This document shows, piece after piece, positions 16,788 through 25,922 of a DNA stretch of 64,000 nt. The notes below the pieces were generated by a model. It saw nothing but the letters and a program-made list of their open reading frames with translations. It searched no databases and was not told the origin of the DNA. The DNA lies in contig JBAUHI010000076.1 of NCBI GenBank assembly GCA_049680185.1, positions 8,556 through 72,555 on the forward strand, read 5' to 3'. Source of the DNA: CAMLHU01 sp049680185 (lineage in GTDB: Bacteria > Gemmatimonadota > Gemmatimonadetes > Gemmatimonadales > GWC2-71-9). Each line of letters begins with the position of its first letter. Position 1 is the first letter of the stretch. The position numbers and the translations under genes are program-made.

Positions 16788-17774
16788 GTGGCGGCACGGC
16801 CCGTGCCGCCCACCGGGCCCGCCGTCGGTGTCATGCCGTCAAGTCGCGCCGGCGATTTCATCCTTGCCACCGGCCTCTTCAACGCCATCAAGCAATGGTC
16901 TCCGACGGCGGAACTCACCGTCGTGGTCGGCCGTCGCGCCGCGGAGCTCGCCCGCTGGCATCCTGCGATCGACCGGGTGCTGGTGTTCGATTGGGGTCCG
17001 CTCTGCGTGTTCCCGTTCCTCCGCGAACTCCGCCGCCGTCGGTTCGACGCGTGGCTCGATCCCAAGGACCACTTCAGCCGGAACCAGTCGTTCGTGGCCC
17101 GGGCAGCACGCGCGCAGGTCAAGGTCGGGTTCAACCGACCTGCCGGTGGGCCATTCCATCGGCAACTTCCGCCGCCCGCAGATCCGCCTCGACACATGAG
17201 CGAGATGTTGCTGGCTCCCCTGGCCCTGCTCGGTGTTCGACCCGATCTGCCTCCGACGCTCTCCCTCGGCCTTCCGCCGGCGTCGGTGGCGCGCGCCGAG
17301 GCGCTGCTGGCCGATGGCCGGGGTCGTCAGGTGCTGATGAACATCTCGGCCGGCCGGGCGGACCGTTACTGGGAGGAGTCGAAGTGGGTCGAATGGGCGG
17401 TGGCCGCCTCCCGGATGGACCCGGCTCGGTTCTGGCTCACGTCCTCGCCGGACGATGGCGACCTCGCCGAACGGATCGTGGAGGCCGTGCGACGGCGGGG
17501 CGGAGCGCTGCGGCGGTTACCGCCGGGTTCGTTGCTGGACGTGGCGGCGGTCGTGGCCCGGATGGACGCCGTCGTGACGATGGACACGTCCATCGTCCAC
17601 CTGGCGAGCGTCTTCGAACGCCCCATCGTCGCCCTCTTCTCCAACTATGAGGCCAATTTCCAGTGGTTCGGGCCCCTGAGCCCGGCCCGGGTCGTGGTGC
17701 GCGGTGATCGCATCGCCGACATCCCGGTAGCAGATGTGGTGTCCGCCTACGAGCGACTGCTGGCGGGTCGATGA
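16788..17774 (+). CDS. GT9 glycosyltransferase (heptosyltransferase family), tandem copy A
   Basis: The GTG at 16788 was preferred to ATG 16833 because the paralogue downstream shows that residues before MPSSRAGDF belong to the first beta strand; the resulting length is 328. Motifs are SRAGDFILATGLFNAIK, HFSRNQSFVARAARA, NISAGRADRYWEE and DTSIVHLASVFERPIVALF, the GT9 donor-binding C-terminal region. The Cys cluster of the first GT9 gene is absent. It likely adds a sugar to an LPS core or O-chain. Its stop overlaps the start of copy B. Confidence 0.82.
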   Translation: MAARPVPPTGPAVGVMPSSRAGDFILATGLFNAIKQWSPTAELTVVVGRRAAELARWHPAIDRVLVFDWGPLCVFPFLRELRRRRFDAWLDPKDHFSRNQSFVARAARAQVKVGFNRPAGGPFHRQLPPPADPPRHMSEMLLAPLALLGVRPDLPPTLSLGLPPASVARAEALLADGRGRQVLMNISAGRADRYWEESKWVEWAVAASRMDPARFWLTSSPDDGDLAERIVEAVRRRGGALRRLPPGSLLDVAAVVARMDAVVTMDTSIVHLASVFERPIVALFSNYEANFQWFGPLSPARVVVRGDRIADIPVADVVSAYERLLAGR

Positions 17775-18745
17775 GCGGGCGCCGGATCGCGGTCATCCCA
17801 TATGCGCGTGCCGGTGATTTCATCCTCACCACCGGCCTGTTCAACGCGATCAAGGCCGCCGATCCAGGAATCGAGCTCACGGTGATCGCCGGCCCGCGCA
17901 CGGCGGACCTGGCCCGCCATCACCCCGCGATCGATCGCGTGCTCACGTTCGACCGGAATCCTGTCCGCCTCGTGCCGTTCCTGGTCCGGCTTCGGGTCCG
18001 GGAGTTCGAGGTCTGGCTCGACCCCAAGGAACATTTCAGCCGCAACCAGACCCTGGTGGCAAGAATGGCCCGCGCCCGCCTCAAGGTCGGATTCAATCGG
18101 CCATCCGGCGGGCCGTTCGACCGACAGGTGGGGCCGCCAGCCGACCCCACGCGTCACTTTGCGGAGATGATGTTGTCGCCGCTCACCTTGGCAGACTTCC
18201 CGCACGAGCCCAAGCCGCATCTCAGCCTCGGCATCCCACCGGCCTCGGCCCAGTGGGCGGACGCGTTGCTCGGCCCCCGCACGCCATTCGAGGTGCTTGT
18301 CAACGTGTCGGCCGGAAGGCCCGAGCGGTATTGGGAGGGATCGAAGTGGATCGCACTGCTGCCGGCAGCGATGCGTTCGCGGCCTGCGCGGTTCTGGTTG
18401 AGTGCCGCACCGGAAGACCACGCGATGGCGGAGGGGATCGTCGATGCGGTGCGGCGGGACGGTGTCGATATCCACCGCCTCCCGCCCGGGTCGTTGCTCG
18501 ACGTGGCCGCGATGGTGGAACGGGTGGATGCGGTACTGACGGTGGACACGTCGATCGTGCACATCGCAGCGGTGTTCGGGCGCCCGATCGTGGCATTGTA
18601 TCGGGACCACCTCCCCGACCGCGACCGGTTCCGCCCCTTGAGTCCGCGTCAGGAGGTCCTGTTGAGCTCCCCCGATGGTCGGGTGGCCGAGATCGCCGTG
18701 GAGGACGTCCGGCGCGCCTGGGAGAGGCTCGTCAGCGGATCCTGA
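17771..18745 (+). CDS. GT9 glycosyltransferase (heptosyltransferase family), tandem copy B
   Basis: The ATG overlaps the stop of copy A (ATGA). The 324-residue protein aligns with copy A end to end, with roughly half the residues identical by eye: YARAGDFILTTGLFNAIK, HFSRNQTLVARMARA, NVSAGRPERYWEG and VDTSIVHIAAVFGRPIVAL. This is a tandem duplication that has diverged, perhaps to add two successive sugars. The last 14 nt overlap the end of the DUF4390 gene on the other strand. Confidence 0.82.
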   Translation: MSGRRIAVIPYARAGDFILTTGLFNAIKAADPGIELTVIAGPRTADLARHHPAIDRVLTFDRNPVRLVPFLVRLRVREFEVWLDPKEHFSRNQTLVARMARARLKVGFNRPSGGPFDRQVGPPADPTRHFAEMMLSPLTLADFPHEPKPHLSLGIPPASAQWADALLGPRTPFEVLVNVSAGRPERYWEGSKWIALLPAAMRSRPARFWLSAAPEDHAMAEGIVDAVRRDGVDIHRLPPGSLLDVAAMVERVDAVLTVDTSIVHIAAVFGRPIVALYRDHLPDRDRFRPLSPRQEVLLSSPDGRVAEIAVEDVRRAWERLVSGS

Positions 18746-19379
18746 ACTTGGCCGATTGCTTCTCCAGCCGGAGACTTGGCAGTCCGGCGACCTGCAGGAG
18801 GATCCGTCGTACCCCCCGACCCAGTGCGCTGCCGACATCTTCGGTCCCGGTCGCCGCGGGGCCTACATCCCCCTGCAGGAACTGCTCCAGTTCCTTGATG
18901 TCGGTGTCGGAGAGCGTCGAGATGTCGAGCGCGACAGCGTAGTAGTACTGGCCGGATGCGGTCGGCTGGATCGCGATCCGCGTGAGTCGCCCGAGCCCGG
19001 CGGCCAGCGCGGCGCGGTCGACGTAATGGTCGATGCGGGTGTGACGCACGTCGACCGTGGCCACGGTGTACTGGTCGAGGAGCGGCTCGTGTCGGATCAC
19101 CACGTCCCATTCGACCGACCGCTCGAAAGCGTCGAACCATGCGCGGGACCGCCAAAGTTCCAGGCGGTAGTGCAGCCGGATCGGGAATGCCGAGCTCAGC
19201 ATCGTCTCGACCCGGGGATCGTCCAGCAGGTCGTCGGTGTGCAGGACCGCCTGACGAGCGCCGTTCGACGCCGTGTCGGGTGTGAGCGCGACGTCCAGTG
19301 CGACGCGGGCGTCCTGCGCCCACGCGCCGGGCGCCAGCAGCGCAGCGAACAGGCCGACCATCCACGCGATCCGCCGCAT
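18732..19379 (-). CDS. DUF4390-like periplasmic protein
   Basis: The 215-residue product starts with a signal peptide (MRRIAWMVGLFAALLAPGAWAQ, cleavage after AWA near residue 21; shown partly as LFAALLAPGAWAQ). The mature part contains LHYRLELWR and WDVVIRHEPLLDQYTV, resembling DUF4390 proteins, which are commonly encoded beside NtrY/NtrX. Here it is the last gene of an ntrY-ntrX-barrel-DUF4390 unit on the minus strand, and its ATG abuts the stop of the barrel gene. Function of the family is unknown; a periplasmic or outer-membrane linked role is likely. Confidence 0.7.
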   Translation of the reverse strand: MRRIAWMVGLFAALLAPGAWAQDARVALDVALTPDTASNGARQAVLHTDDLLDDPRVETMLSSAFPIRLHYRLELWRSRAWFDAFERSVEWDVVIRHEPLLDQYTVATVDVRHTRIDHYVDRAALAAGLGRLTRIAIQPTASGQYYYAVALDISTLSDTDIKELEQFLQGDVGPAATGTEDVGSALGRGVRRILLQVAGLPSLRLEKQSAKFRIR

Positions 19380-21134
19380 CTAGAACCGCTGCTGCAGGCG
19401 CACGATGAACTGCACTGGCTGACCGCTGGTGAATCCCTTGGCCAGGTATGCGCCGATCGACCCGGCATCGATGCCGACACCGACGTCGGCCTTCCACTCG
19501 CGGAATGCCGGGATCCGGTCGTTGGGGACCCGCCCCGGCCCCGTGCCGGAGAGCCACGCATCCCCGGCGTCGGTGAAGACGACCAGATCCGCCTCGCTCA
19601 GACCGAAGGCGCGGTCGAGGTCGGGGTGGTCCTTGTCCCGATAATGCCAGAGCAGTCCGAGACGGATGCGGCTGCGGAGCTCGATCTGCGCGGCCAGCAT
19701 CCGGTCACAGAGTGCCGGCGTCGCCGGGTCGGTGTAGCCCCCGGCGGCGCAATTCACCGCTCGAAAGTCATATCCCGGCAGCACGTCGGGGCCGCCGAGA
19801 GCCACACGCTCTTGGACCGGCAAGGGGTCTCCGCCAAGCCAGCCGTCCCCCAGGACCCGGACATTGAGCCGCATGTCGGGGGTGAGCCGGTCGTACATCC
19901 GGGCGTCGAACCAGAGGCGGCTGAAGGCGTAAGAGCCATCGGTCGGGATCGCGCCGCGGATCGCGGTCGGCAGCAACAGTGGCGCCACGTTGCGGCTGCT
20001 GCTGTGTTCCACCCGCCCGCGCACCCACCACCCCGCGCTGGGCCGTTGATCCTGGTTGCGGTCATCGAATTCGAATCCCAGCCCGACCGTGGTGTACCGT
20101 CCGTCATCGATCAGCGGGTTGGGCCGCCAGGGTTGATCGCTGCGGAACAACGACCATGCGGTCGCCGAATGCACGGATCGTTGCCGCTCCGATCGCGCGC
20201 CGAGCTCGAGCCGAAAGTCGGGCCCGAAGTGGCTGAAGAAGTATCCACCGATGCCCTCGTTGATGTAGTAGTCCCGATAGTCCCGGCGCAGGAGCAAGGC
20301 GGCCCAGCCATCCTCGGCACGGGAGAGCGGCTGGTCCTCGATCGACGCCACGGTCTGCGATGCGCGAAGCCCGAACCCGATCGCGTGGCGCTTTCGGGCG
20401 CCGAGATTCCACTCCGTGCTCGCGAGGTAGCCCACGTCCTCGCGCAGGTCGGTCGGATCCCCGGCGGTCCGGATGATCGCCTGGAGATCGAGCCGCGCCG
20501 TGGTATGCGGGCCCGCCTGCCAGTCGAAACGGGGTCCCAGCGTCACCGGCAGCCCTTCGACCCGGTTGTAGGTCCCACCGGAGCTCAGGAAGAGCGTGGT
20601 CCGGACCTGTCCGGTCTGGAAGGAGCGTTGAGCTCCGCCGAAATCCAGGATCCCCTGGCGGCGGGCGTGGTACTCGAGCGAGCCTTCGCTGTTGCGGATG
20701 ACCGGGGCCGCTTGCGCCACCTGGTCGGTCGACCCGTCCCGCACACTTCCGGAGTCGGCAAGGAACGATCCGCCGACCACCAGGATGTCTCCGCGGACCA
20801 CCGCGGTCGACCGGAGCCGGAGGTCTCCGTTGATGACCACCAGCGGCCCCTCCACTTCACCCGCGATCGAGACCGGTCCGCGGAGCACTGCCACCGGTCC
20901 GGTCATCCGGGCACCACGGGGCAGCACTACTTCACCCTCCAGGCGGGTGGTCGCGCCGTCATTGTAGAAGGCCAGCAGACGCTGCACGAGTCCCGGAGGA
21001 AGGCCCGGGCGTTCGGAGGCCTGGTCCACTGGCGCGTCCGGGTTGATCACGATGACGCTGTCCTGGGCCGTGACCCGTGTTGCCGGGATCGACGCACCGA
21101 GGACCAGCCATCCGATCATCAGGTATCTTCGCAT
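19380..21134 (-). CDS. Outer-membrane beta-barrel protein with bactofilin-like N-terminal repeats
   Basis: From ATG 21134 the protein has 584 residues with a signal peptide ending in TRVTAQ. Residues ~65-135 contain short Gly/Val-rich repeating strands (GPVAVLRGPVSIAGEVEG, LVVINGDLRL, VRGDILVVGG) like polymer-forming bactofilin-type right-handed helices. The rest is a beta-barrel with BamA/surface-antigen features: alternating strands, GGPDVLPGYDFR and a C-terminal aromatic residue (QQRF). It should reside in the outer membrane with the repeat domain in the periplasm. It sits between ntrX and DUF4390 and is probably controlled with them. Exact function unknown. Confidence 0.75.
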   Translation of the reverse strand: MRRYLMIGWLVLGASIPATRVTAQDSVIVINPDAPVDQASERPGLPPGLVQRLLAFYNDGATTRLEGEVVLPRGARMTGPVAVLRGPVSIAGEVEGPLVVINGDLRLRSTAVVRGDILVVGGSFLADSGSVRDGSTDQVAQAAPVIRNSEGSLEYHARRQGILDFGGAQRSFQTGQVRTTLFLSSGGTYNRVEGLPVTLGPRFDWQAGPHTTARLDLQAIIRTAGDPTDLREDVGYLASTEWNLGARKRHAIGFGLRASQTVASIEDQPLSRAEDGWAALLLRRDYRDYYINEGIGGYFFSHFGPDFRLELGARSERQRSVHSATAWSLFRSDQPWRPNPLIDDGRYTTVGLGFEFDDRNQDQRPSAGWWVRGRVEHSSSRNVAPLLLPTAIRGAIPTDGSYAFSRLWFDARMYDRLTPDMRLNVRVLGDGWLGGDPLPVQERVALGGPDVLPGYDFRAVNCAAGGYTDPATPALCDRMLAAQIELRSRIRLGLLWHYRDKDHPDLDRAFGLSEADLVVFTDAGDAWLSGTGPGRVPNDRIPAFREWKADVGVGIDAGSIGAYLAKGFTSGQPVQFIVRLQQRF

Positions 21135-21216
21135 GCGCCTCCCCACTGGTGACGATCCCACACCCTGCAGTCGAGTGTCCGCTCCACCATCTGCCGCCCG
21201 GTTCCCCGCACGATCG

Positions 21217-22569
21217 CTACAATCCCAGCCGTCGCATCCGTCGGTACAGGTTGGCGCGGTCGGTGCGCAGCTGCCGCGCCGCTTCGGCAACGTTCCCGTC
21301 GGCACGCGCGATCGCGTTCCCGATCAGCTCCCGCTCGTAGGCATCGAGCGATTCGACCAACGGCAGGCCCTGGGCGCCGTCCGAGGACGGTGCCGGATCA
21401 CCGGGTACCCGACCCGCCGGGATGACCTGCATGACCGCCTCGAGGCCGATCTCGGTGCCGCCACCACCCAGGATGAGCAGCCGCTCGACCACGTTGGCGA
21501 GTTCCCGCACGTTGCCGGGCCACGCGTACTGCCGCAGCGCCTCGAGCGCCTCGGCACTGAACCGGGGTGGTTGCCGCGGACGAAGCTTCCGGGTGAAGTG
21601 GACCACCAGTTCCGCGACATCCCCCGCGCGGGCCCGCAGCGGTGGCAGCTCGATGGGGAACACATTCAGCCGGAAGAAGAGATCTTCGCGGAATCCGCCG
21701 CCTGCGACCGCCTGGTCCAGGCGTTTGTTCGTGGCGGCCAGCATCCGCACATCGACCCGTTCGCTCCGCTCCGCGCCGAGTCGTTGCAACTCGCCGGTCT
21801 CCAAGACGCGTAACAATTTGGCCTGTGCTTCGGGGTGGAGGTCGCCCACTTCGTCGAGGAAGATCGTGCCCCGGTCGGCCAGGGAGAAGCGGCCCAGTCG
21901 GCGGTCGGTCGCCCCGGTGAACGCCCCTTTCTCGTGCCCGAAGAGTTCCGATTCCACGAGGTCACGCGGGATGGCCGCGCAGTTGACCGGGATGAAGGCG
22001 CGGCGGGACCGTCGACTGGCGCGATGGATGGCGAGCGCCACCAGTTCCTTGCCGGTGCCGGATTCACCGGTGATGAGCACCCGTGCATCGGTCGGTGCCA
22101 CCTGCGCCACCAACGACCGGACGGCGCCGAGCGCCTGGCTGGATCCGACCAGCTCGCCATCGACCGTGAGCGCCGCCCGCAGGGTGCGGTTCTCTATTTG
22201 GGTGCGTCGCAGCTCGAGCGCCGCGCGCAGGGTCACCAGCGCGGACTCGGGGGAGAGCGGCTTCTCCAGGAACTGGAAGGCCCCCAGCTGGGTGGCGCGC
22301 ACCGCATCCGAGAGCTGGGCCTTGCCGCTCATCATGATGACGGGCGCATCCACGCCCCGTTCGCGGAGTGTTGCCAGGGTGGTGAGGCCGTCGGGTCCCG
22401 GCGGCATCATCAGGTCTAGGAACACCGCATCGGGGTCTACCGCGTCGACGGCCAGCAGCGCGGCATTGCCGTTGGCGGCCTCGGTCACGTCGAACCCCTC
22501 GGAGCGGAGCAGGGCCCCGAGCATCCGACGGATGTTCGCCTCATCGTCGATCAGAAGTATCGTTGGCAT
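21217..22569 (-). CDS. ntrX: Sigma-54-dependent response regulator, NtrX/NtrC type
   Basis: Starting at ATG 22569 the product has 450 residues. The receiver has D8/D9, phospho-acceptor D52 in AVFLDLMMP and the conserved Lys in FLEKPLSPES. A complete AAA+ domain follows with Walker A GESGTGKE, the sigma-54 contact loop GAFTGA, Walker B FLDEVGDL and an arginine finger region. A Fis-type helix-turn-helix (NVAEAARQLRTDRANLYRRM) ends the protein, shown here only in outline. It would activate sigma-54 promoters when phosphorylated by NtrY, encoded 13 nt upstream. No rpoN is in the window. Confidence 0.92.
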   Translation of the reverse strand: MPTILLIDDEANIRRMLGALLRSEGFDVTEAANGNAALLAVDAVDPDAVFLDLMMPPGPDGLTTLATLRERGVDAPVIMMSGKAQLSDAVRATQLGAFQFLEKPLSPESALVTLRAALELRRTQIENRTLRAALTVDGELVGSSQALGAVRSLVAQVAPTDARVLITGESGTGKELVALAIHRASRRSRRAFIPVNCAAIPRDLVESELFGHEKGAFTGATDRRLGRFSLADRGTIFLDEVGDLHPEAQAKLLRVLETGELQRLGAERSERVDVRMLAATNKRLDQAVAGGGFREDLFFRLNVFPIELPPLRARAGDVAELVVHFTRKLRPRQPPRFSAEALEALRQYAWPGNVRELANVVERLLILGGGGTEIGLEAVMQVIPAGRVPGDPAPSSDGAQGLPLVESLDAYERELIGNAIARADGNVAEAARQLRTDRANLYRRMRRLGL

Positions 22570-22582
22570 CTGTGCTCGGTCG

Positions 22583-23803
22583 TCAGGATGACAGGTCCGG
22601 ACCACGCATCACGTCGTGCGGCTTCCTTGGCAGTTCGACCACGAACGTGGCGCCGCCACCGGGAGTGTCCTCCACCCACACGCGGCCCCCATGCGCCTCC
22701 ACGGTCTGGCGCACCATCGCGAGTCCGAGCCCGGTGCCCTCGGCCTTGGTGGTGACGTAGGGTTGGAACACCCGCAGGCGGTCGGAAGGCCGGACACCAG
22801 GTCCGCGATCGGAGATCCGCACCGCCGCGCCGTCGCTGATCGGCGCGACTGACACCCGGACCGGACCCCGCCCACCGGTGGCCTCGACCGAATTCCGCAG
22901 GATGTTGCTGAATGCCCGGCGGAGCGGGTCGTAGTGGCCGGTGACGTGCGGGGTCGCAGGATCGGCCTTGATCCGGGCATCGGCGCCCGGAGGCACGCTG
23001 GTGCGCACCAGTTCCGCCAGCAGCTCGTTGAGGTCAACGTCGGCGGGTGGTCCCTCCGGCAGACGGCCGAACTCCGAGAACTCCTTCGCGAGCTGTTCCA
23101 GGCGCGCCGATTCCGCGTGCAGGACCTCGAGCGCCTCGCGCTGTCCGTCGGTCGCTGACCCCTGCAACTGCGCCACGGCGAACCGCATCGGCATCAGGGG
23201 GTTCTTCATCTCGTGCGCCACCCGTCGGGCCACTTCGCGGAAGCTGCGCAAGCGCTCCGCCTCCAACTCGCGCACCCGCGCATCACCGATCTGGTCGGAC
23301 AGCTCGCGCAGGGCCGTGCGCAGGGCCGTGAACTCCGGCGCCCCCTTCCGGGCCTGGTCCGGGGGAAGTGACTCGCGTCGCAGGATGTGCCCGGTCCAGC
23401 CGACCAACTCATCGATGGGTCGACTCAGTTGCCGGGACAGGTGGCCCGCCAGGCGGGCGCCACCATACAGGATGAGTCCGCCCGTCACCAGGATGACCAC
23501 CGTCAACGCGCCACTCATCAGCGCGCGGTAGGACTGGTATTGCTGCACCCGACTCAACGCCGTGTTGAGCGCGCGCGCGTGCGCGGCCAGCGCGGCTCGT
23601 TCCGGCCGGTTGAGCTTGGTCGAATCGATGGTCTCCACGAGCGTGCGCCCGGTGCGCCCGATCTCGGCCACCGCCGCCCGGTTGAGTTGGCCCGCGTCGT
23701 TGCTCCGCAGCGTGAGCCCCCAGCCCACCAATACCAGCGTCGTCGGAACGGCGCCGAGCACCAGCAGAACTGCGAAGATCCGCTGCCGGAACGTGAGGGT
23801 CAT
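22583..23803 (-). CDS. ntrY: NtrY-like membrane sensor histidine kinase
   Basis: ATG 23803 gives 406 residues. Two transmembrane helices (about 9-31 and 94-116) flank a short periplasmic region of about 60 residues, followed by a HAMP-like segment, a DHp domain with H197 in VAHEMKNPLMPM, and an HATPase domain with N (ILRNSVEAT), G1 (SDRGPGV) and G2 (TGLGLAMV) boxes. The H-box with MKNPL is typical of NtrY. It is shorter than proteobacterial NtrY and lacks a clear PAS domain, so the sensed signal is unclear. It precedes ntrX in the same transcription unit. Confidence 0.88.
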   Translation of the reverse strand: MTLTFRQRIFAVLLVLGAVPTTLVLVGWGLTLRSNDAGQLNRAAVAEIGRTGRTLVETIDSTKLNRPERAALAAHARALNTALSRVQQYQSYRALMSGALTVVILVTGGLILYGGARLAGHLSRQLSRPIDELVGWTGHILRRESLPPDQARKGAPEFTALRTALRELSDQIGDARVRELEAERLRSFREVARRVAHEMKNPLMPMRFAVAQLQGSATDGQREALEVLHAESARLEQLAKEFSEFGRLPEGPPADVDLNELLAELVRTSVPPGADARIKADPATPHVTGHYDPLRRAFSNILRNSVEATGGRGPVRVSVAPISDGAAVRISDRGPGVRPSDRLRVFQPYVTTKAEGTGLGLAMVRQTVEAHGGRVWVEDTPGGGATFVVELPRKPHDVMRGPDLSS

Positions 23804-24399
23804 GCCGCGCTCCAAGTGACCGTGGCTCAAGGACTTCGGAATGTACCGGTGGGCGTCAGGATAAGCGAGTCCGAATGACACGGAAGCTTGCTGCCATAGG
23901 GGGTGGAACACCATCGGACCCATGGCCACGATGGTTCGGTCCCATGATCGCGGTCCAGTCGTTGGCCTTTCCGTATCCCCAACATCCACATACATTTACC
24001 GCGCTTCGTACCGTTTGGGCCCCGGCGTGCGCCGGCGCAGTCACGGTCCCGAAGCGTTGGCAACTCTCGGCGGGTGGACCACGCCGTGAACGACGGGAAC
24101 GGCCGCAACGGGCCCGTTGCTCGCCGAGAGATGCCGAATGAGAAGGATCCACCGGTGTGGATCACGGGGTGCCGTCGGGATGTCGGGCAGATCGCCTGGC
24201 GGGCCGACCTGCGATCCCGCGATCCCGCCCGAGGACAGCACGATGACCGGCGACGGACCGCATGGGTCCGCCCGCGAACATCTGGCAGACCACAACGTGC
24301 CCTACCTGGTCCGCTCCGTCACCACTTTCGTCCCGACCCGTCGGGGATGGCAAAGCGGTGCGAGCGGACGAAGGTCGAGGCCTCGGAGCCCAACGCAAC
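23804..24399. other. 596-nt divergent gap with several hairpins, no convincing gene
   Basis: The gap separates ntrY (leftward) from the NYN gene (rightward). Stable inverted repeats are CTCTCGGCG at 24064-24072 with CGCCGAGAG at 24122-24130, GATCCAC at 24146-24152 with GTGGATC at 24157-24163, and CGGACC at 24254-24259 with GGTCCG at 24265-24270. A reading frame from ATG 24243 has coding-like third positions for about 35 codons and then loses them, while another frame ends in a TGA that overlaps the NYN GTG. This may be a structured leader RNA or a decayed small gene. Confidence 0.4.
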
Positions 24400-25914
24400 G
24401 TGAACGCAGCCTCGCGCCGCCCGGCGCGCGGGACCGACACTCCGGTCCACGCGCCCAATGCGGCCCTCCTCATCGATTTCGACAACGTCACCCTCGGCAT
24501 CCGCTCGGACCTCGCCAAGGAACTTCGGACCCTTCTCAACAGCGACATCATCAAGGGTAAGGTCTCGATCCAGCGCGCCTATGCCGACTGGCGCCGCTAT
24601 CCGCAGTACATCGTCCCCCTGACCGAATCGTCGGTCGAGCTGGTCTGGGCCCCTGCCGTCGGTACGGCCAAAAAGAACGCGACCGACATCCGGTTGGCCG
24701 TGGACGCGATGGAGCTCGCCTTCACCCGTCCCGAGATCGGCACGTTCATCCTCCTCTCGGGCGACAGCGATTTTTCTTCGCTCGTCATCAAACTCAAGGA
24801 GTGGGGCAAGTACGTCGTCGGCGTCGGGATGCGGGAGAGCTCCAGCGACCTCCTGATCCAGAACTGTGACGAGTACTACTCCTATTCCGACCTCGGTGGC
24901 CTGAAGAATCAGCAGGACGTCGTGGCGGCCCCCGGTGTGCCGACCGATCCGTGGCAGCTGGCGGCGGTCGCGGTGGCGCAGATGGTCAAGGACCGCGATG
25001 TGCTGCGGGCCGACCGCCTGAAGCAGGTCATGCAGCAGCTCGATCCCAAATTCGACGAGCGGGATGCCGGCTTCAATCGGTTCAGCAAGTTCGTCACCGA
25101 GGCAGGTACCCGCGGCGTCCTGCGCATCACCAAGCTCGAAAGTGGCCAGCTGGAAGTCGCGCCAGCGACCCCGGCCGCCGGCGCCGTGGCGACCGAGCCT
25201 GCGGCCGAGAAGCGTGATGGTCGGCGCCGGGGCGGGCGAGGACGAGGGCGTGGCCCGCGCGTTGCGGAAGGCCCGGAGGTCCCCGCGGGCAGCTCGCCCG
25301 CACCCGCGGCGGCACCGGTCGTGACCCACCTGACGTTGGCCCGCGGGTTCGATCTCCTGAAAGACGCCCTGTCCGGGCTTCCGACACCCTCGGCCCACGA
25401 GACCGTGCGCCAGCGGATGCTCGCGCTGGCCGGCAAGGAGGATCCGCTATTCGAGCTTCCCCGCTTCGTGCGATTCCTGCGGCAGGCCCACGATGCGGAG
25501 GTCGCCGAGGTACGGAAGGTGGGCGAGGACGCCTTCGACGTGGCCCCGTTCGGGTCGGTCGGCGGGCCGCCGGCGCGTCTGGAGCAGCCGCCCCATCAGC
25601 AGTCCCGTGTCGTGGCGCCAGTGGCGCACGAGCCCCCACCCGTCGTGGAGGCTCCGGCCGCCACTCGCGGGCCGCTGCGCTTCCGTCGCGGGTCCAAGTC
25701 GGGAGTGCGTTCGGCGGACGTGCCGCTGGTCGGAGTAGTCGCGATGGAGGCCGATGAGGCGCCAGCGCCGAAGTCGCACAGTCGGCGTGGACGTGCGGCG
25801 CCCAAGGTCGCTGAGCCCGCACCAGATGCCGCCGCAGGGTCCAGTGCACCGGCCACGCCTGCGCCGTCCGGCGCTCGCCGCCGCGGCGGGCGCGCCAAAA
25901 AGACCGGGTCATAG
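24400..25914 (+). CDS. NYN-domain (PIN-like) RNase with OST-HTH/LOTUS domain
   Basis: GTG 24400 with GGAG 11 nt upstream is the preferred start (504 residues). Residues 20-160 are a NYN/LabA-like PIN fold: D26/D28 in LIDFDNV, D96, and D122/D124 in LLSGDSDFSSL are the acidic metal-binding set expected of a nuclease. Residues ~185-258 form an OST-HTH (LOTUS) winged helix, an RNA-binding module. An Arg/Gly-rich linker (RRRGGRGRGRGPR), a helical domain and a basic C-terminal tail follow. The overall design suggests an RNA-binding ribonuclease. Its target is unknown. The mpg gene starts 8 nt downstream. Confidence 0.88.
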   Translation: MNAASRRPARGTDTPVHAPNAALLIDFDNVTLGIRSDLAKELRTLLNSDIIKGKVSIQRAYADWRRYPQYIVPLTESSVELVWAPAVGTAKKNATDIRLAVDAMELAFTRPEIGTFILLSGDSDFSSLVIKLKEWGKYVVGVGMRESSSDLLIQNCDEYYSYSDLGGLKNQQDVVAAPGVPTDPWQLAAVAVAQMVKDRDVLRADRLKQVMQQLDPKFDERDAGFNRFSKFVTEAGTRGVLRITKLESGQLEVAPATPAAGAVATEPAAEKRDGRRRGGRGRGRGPRVAEGPEVPAGSSPAPAAAPVVTHLTLARGFDLLKDALSGLPTPSAHETVRQRMLALAGKEDPLFELPRFVRFLRQAHDAEVAEVRKVGEDAFDVAPFGSVGGPPARLEQPPHQQSRVVAPVAHEPPPVVEAPAATRGPLRFRRGSKSGVRSADVPLVGVVAMEADEAPAPKSHSRRGRAAPKVAEPAPDAAAGSSAPATPAPSGARRRGGRAKKTGS

Positions 25915-25922
25915 GTTCGGCG

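Noticed and set aside
18675..21152. Plus-strand frame of more than 800 codons opposite the barrel and DUF4390 genes
   Set aside because: Its translation is a compositional mirror of the minus-strand genes, with no motif; the minus strand has signal peptides and a barrel.
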